Source of the DNA: Ginkgo biloba
Lineage: Eukaryota; Streptophyta; Ginkgoopsida; Ginkgoales; Ginkgoaceae
Reading direction: 5' to 3'
Length of the DNA stretch: 10,476 bases
Assembly (NCBI GenBank): GCA_024626585.1
Contig: JANKJI010000011.1
Coordinates: 59,801,172-59,811,647, forward strand
Shown here: positions 8,161-10,476 of the stretch, one piece after another
How positions within the stretch are numbered: the stretch's first letter is position 1
How the letters are laid out: every line of letters starts with the position of its first letter
The notes under the pieces: model-generated
What the model was told of the DNA's origin: nothing
Database searches by the model: none
Seen by the model: the letters and a program-made list of their open reading frames with translations, nothing else
Translations under genes and position numbers: made by a program

Positions 8161-8690
8161 ATTAAGAAAAAATTCTACTCTCTTATATCCATTACATTCA
8201 CTTTTATGCAAACATATTCCATTTCTTTGGTCACCTTCTTGTGTTGCGACCTTTTCTCAAATAAAACATATTATAACTTCTACACCAATTCTAACCTATC
8301 TTGATTTCTCACGTACTTTTATTATTCATATGGATGATTCAGATAATGGTTTGGGTTCTATCCTCTTTCAATATTCTAATGATAGTTTTATCCATCCTAT
8401 TGCCTACATAAGTTGCTTTCTTTCTATGCCTAAGAAAAATTATTCTACCACTAAAAAGGAATGCCTTACTATCGTTTGGACATTTGAGAAACTTCATCCC
8501 TATTTGCATGGATCTCATACTACTATTAAAACTAATCATGATGCATTGACTTCCGTTTTCTCCAAGAAAATTTTAAATTCATGTCCTTCTTAATGGGTCC
8601 TTTCTCTTTAAGAATATTAATTTGAAGTCCATTATCATCCAGTACATTCCAATATGAAATATGATACCTTGTCTTATGAATCTTTTATTG
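8161..8690 (+). pseudogene. Ty3/gypsy RNase H, longest open stretch of the window
   Basis: RNase H degrades the RNA strand during reverse transcription. Frame 2 is open from 8138 to 8590 (151 codons), so the end of the RT connection and nearly all of the RNase H are uninterrupted. Readable parts are PILTYLDFSRTFIIH, then MDDSDNGLGSIL with the first catalytic Asp kept, HPIAYISCFLSM, KNYSTTKKECLTIVW with the catalytic Glu kept, and YLHGSHTTIKTNHDAL. The third acidic residue, normally in Thr-Asp-His, is Asn, so the enzyme should be dead. A TAA at 8591-8593 stands where Arg-Trp usually follows, and the connection continues after it (FEVHYHPVHSNMKYDTLS) to about 8680. The open frame has no start context of its own and is not a host gene. 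Confidence 0.92.
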
Positions 8691-8899
8691 CATAATCCAC
8701 CATGTTGACATCTATAGTCCTTTCAAATATTGTTAAGTTTCACCAAGATCAATCCTCTAATCCTACAATTAAACATATTATATAATAATTACACACTTTC
8801 CTAATCCCACCTTCATCTTGTTCTCTAGTGTAATCTTATTAGTTTATTAATATCGTTCTTTATTTTATATAATAGGGATATGCCTCTCATTTTTATGTC
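8691..8899 (+). pseudogene. RNase H to integrase tether, unreadable
   Basis: This AT-rich part lies between two clear domains of the same polyprotein and carries scattered stops in all frames. A short piece beginning near 8870 (RDMPLIFM) resembles the V-P-x-x-x-R segment that precedes the integrase zinc-binding motif. The frame changes from 2 to 3 around 8980-8990. I see nothing else here. Confidence 0.5.
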
Positions 8900-9970
8900 C
8901 CTTAAATCTTTCGCTCTAAATATATGTAAGTATTTCATAATCATCCTTTAGGGGGTCATCTAAGTTTTATGAAAATCTTATAAATGTAACCATTTTTTCT
9001 AGCCTAAGTTATGCCATGATATTTTGGACTTCCTCTATCAATGCATAGTTTGTCAGACATACAAATATCCTAAGAAACTCCTTACATGACATCTAAAACC
9101 CTTTTTTATTTTTGCACATTTTGAACTTGTTTCTTATGACATTGTTGGTCCTTTTCCTATTTTTGCTACCAAAGAATATTACATAATTATTCTTATAGAG
9201 TACCTCACTCGATGGTTTGAAGCAATCCATAACCTCTTTGGAATAAAATGAAGTGGAATTTTTTTTACTAGAAGTTGTTTGTCTTCACTCTTGTCCCTTA
9301 TGTATCTAGTTATAGTACATAATTTGCCTCACAAATTATGGTTATTTTTCCCTCTACCTTAGGTACTCACCAATCCTTTACAAGTCCTTTTTACAAATGG
9401 TCTAATAGAATTATATAGTACTATTAAATATATGCTTTTCACGTATGCCAATGTACAACACTCTAATTGGGATATTTTTCTATCCTATGATGTTTCTACT
9501 TATAATACCTCTATTTAGGCCACCACTTACATTTCTCTTCTTTGTGCATTATTTGGTTGGGATCCAATTTTACCTTTGAATATTGGCCCTCCCTCTAACA
9601 TCTCTTTACTCTCATATGTTTAATCTTAGTATGATCATCTAACATCTATTCTTCCATTGTTGCATTCAAATTTACTTCAAAATATTTGTTTGGCTAAGCA
9701 ATATCAAAAGTATTATCATAATGCACATCATTATTTGTAGGAGTTCTAAGTGAGTGACTTGGTGTTAGACTATTATCCTATCATGAAGTACATTCTTTTA
9801 GAGAGTTTTATTCATTATTAATTAGGTCCTTACAAAGTGTTATGATAACTTACTCCTTTAACCTATATGATTAAATGCTTAGGTACTGGGACATTTCACT
9901 TAGCTCATTTTTATCATATGAAATATTTTCATGGGATACTTCACCATTCATATTTAGGGAAAGGGGGTAA
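8900..9970 (+). pseudogene. Ty3/gypsy integrase, decayed
   Basis: Integrase joins element cDNA to the genome. The HHCC zinc-binding part is visible as HNHPLGGH in frame 2 (8936-8959) and CIVCQ in frame 3 (9042-9056). The catalytic core follows in frame 3: FELVSYDIVGPFP with the first Asp at 9138-9140, then LIEYLTRWFEAI, and NGLIE with the probable catalytic Glu at 9408-9410. The middle Asp falls in a disturbed stretch near 9350-9360 and cannot be read. The C-terminal half has NWDIFLSYDVSTYNTSI, LFGWDPILPL, DLVLDYYP, GPYKVL and FHLAHFYHMKYFHG up to about 9935. No chromodomain is apparent. Several stops interrupt the frame. The reading stays open across the polypurine tract into the LTR, ending at a TAA at 10008-10010. 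Confidence 0.92.
9956..9967 (+). other. Polypurine tract
   Basis: AGGGAAAGGGGG is the longest pure purine G-rich run nearby and sits three bases before the proposed LTR start, exactly where the plus-strand primer of an LTR retrotransposon should be. It also codes for the last Gly/Lys codons of the polyprotein frame. Confidence 0.8.
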
Positions 9971-10476
9971 TGTAGAGACCAAGAAGTTACACAAAATTGT
10001 TGATGGTTAAAATGAGGTAATCTCTTAGGTAACTCTCAAACTGTTAAGATAAAAGGATAAATGTATTCATTGTAAGATGACTTTTGAGGAGAAATCATTA
10101 AAGAGAAATTCGTGTTATTCCTTTCTTTGATTTGTTTTTTATTGTGAATATGATAATATTAAATTTTCATCTTATTTGATAATAACTTTTCTTGGCATAG
10201 ACTATTATTTTATCTATATATAAACACGAGGATGGATCGATAATTGATGGGTGAGTTGATGTGTTGTCCCATTCATCACTTCCTATGTTAGACACCATTT
10301 TAGTAAAAAAATATATTTTGAATGCCTTCTAAAAATTCAATGTTGAAAAGAATGAGAAATTCCTTCATTTTTCTTTTTTTTTCATAAGGTAAAATTTGTT
10401 GAGATTGTGGTTAAATTTAGTTAAGTAAATACACGAGAAGTGAATTATTAAATTATGTCACATTTCATAAGTAAAA
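9971..10476 (+). mobile_element. Start of Ty3/gypsy 3' LTR, running to the window edge
   Basis: The sequence TGTAGAGACC follows directly after the polypurine tract and has the TG start and general form of plant gypsy LTRs. No protein motif occurs beyond 10010. It contains a TATA element near 10214 and an AT-rich remainder. No clear CA terminus or target-site duplication can be placed before the end of the window, so the LTR is at least 506 bp or its end is unclear. No convincing second copy was found upstream. Confidence 0.65.
10214..10225 (+). promoter_or_regulatory. Candidate TATA box of the LTR promoter
   Basis: CTATATATAAAC lies about 243 bp inside the proposed LTR, the usual place for the TATA element of the U3 region, and would start transcription roughly 30 bp downstream. 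The match to the plant TATA consensus (TATATAA) is good, but AT-rich DNA gives such matches often. Confidence 0.5.

Larger units (their letters stand above)
5860..10476 (+). mobile_element. Decayed Ty3/gypsy LTR retrotransposon, near full-length internal region
   Basis: The + strand holds, in order, gag with a CCHC-type knuckle, a faint protease, reverse transcriptase, RNase H, integrase, a polypurine tract and an LTR start. Integrase placed after RNase H separates it from Ty1/copia. Most of the coding sequence lies in frame 3 (gag, first part of RT, integrase core), with a frame 2 section from about 7862 to the RNase H end, which implies one frameshift inside the RT and another between RNase H and integrase. 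From 5913 to 9970 the internal region is about 1350 codons, consistent with a full single gag-pol. Many stops make it non-autonomous. The 5' LTR is not recognised with confidence, and the 3' LTR may run beyond the window. Confidence 0.92.

Noticed and set aside
8002-8211. Open frame of 69 codons on the - strand
   Set aside because: It is antisense to the RT and RNase H connection, with no motif and no sign of independent coding.
8339-8539. Open frame of 66 codons on the - strand
   Set aside because: It lies wholly antisense to the RNase H and is explained by low stop density opposite that open frame.

Overview
The window looks like plant nuclear intergenic DNA. It is AT-rich and holds the remains of two unrelated retrotransposons on the + strand, with no intact host gene, tRNA, rRNA or CRISPR array that I can see. 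The plant assignment rests on a LINE of the L1 type with endonuclease, reverse transcriptase and a C-terminal zf-RVT zinc finger (an arrangement typical of plant LINEs), next to a plant-sized Ty3/gypsy gag-pol. Species cannot be named. The heavy, old decay would suit a large, repeat-rich genome such as a gymnosperm's, but that is inference.

Layout. Positions 1-4689 are a decayed LINE: a charged linker (about 1-415), an AP-type endonuclease (416-1267), an EN-RT linker (1268-1821), the reverse transcriptase (1822-2895), a C-terminal region with an intact CX2C...HX4C finger (2896-4252), then a 3' untranslated tail ending in an A-run at 4682-4689. Positions 4690-5440 are non-coding and carry two sets of degenerate tandem repeats (4821-4920 with a unit near 34 bp; 4959-5345 with a unit of about 118-139 bp). 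Positions 5442-5856 hold an LTR-like stretch whose ends are uncertain. Positions 5860-10476 are a decayed Ty3/gypsy element: a possible primer binding site, gag with a ruined zinc knuckle, a faint protease, reverse transcriptase, RNase H, integrase, a polypurine tract, and the start of a 3' LTR that runs to or past the window edge.

Both elements were read by following conserved motifs through stops and frame changes. In each, every enzyme domain is still in the canonical order, so these are near full-length insertions that died in place rather than scattered fragments. Key catalytic residues are lost in the LINE endonuclease, in both reverse transcriptases, in the zinc knuckle and in RNase H. 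Many of the losses look like C-to-T or G-to-A changes, as expected for methylated, silenced plant repeats. Neither element can be autonomous now.

I found no convincing new biological system. The points most worth a second look are the unusual Ty3/gypsy motif signature, the lack of a recognisable 5' LTR matching the 3' LTR, and the degenerate repeat block between the two elements.
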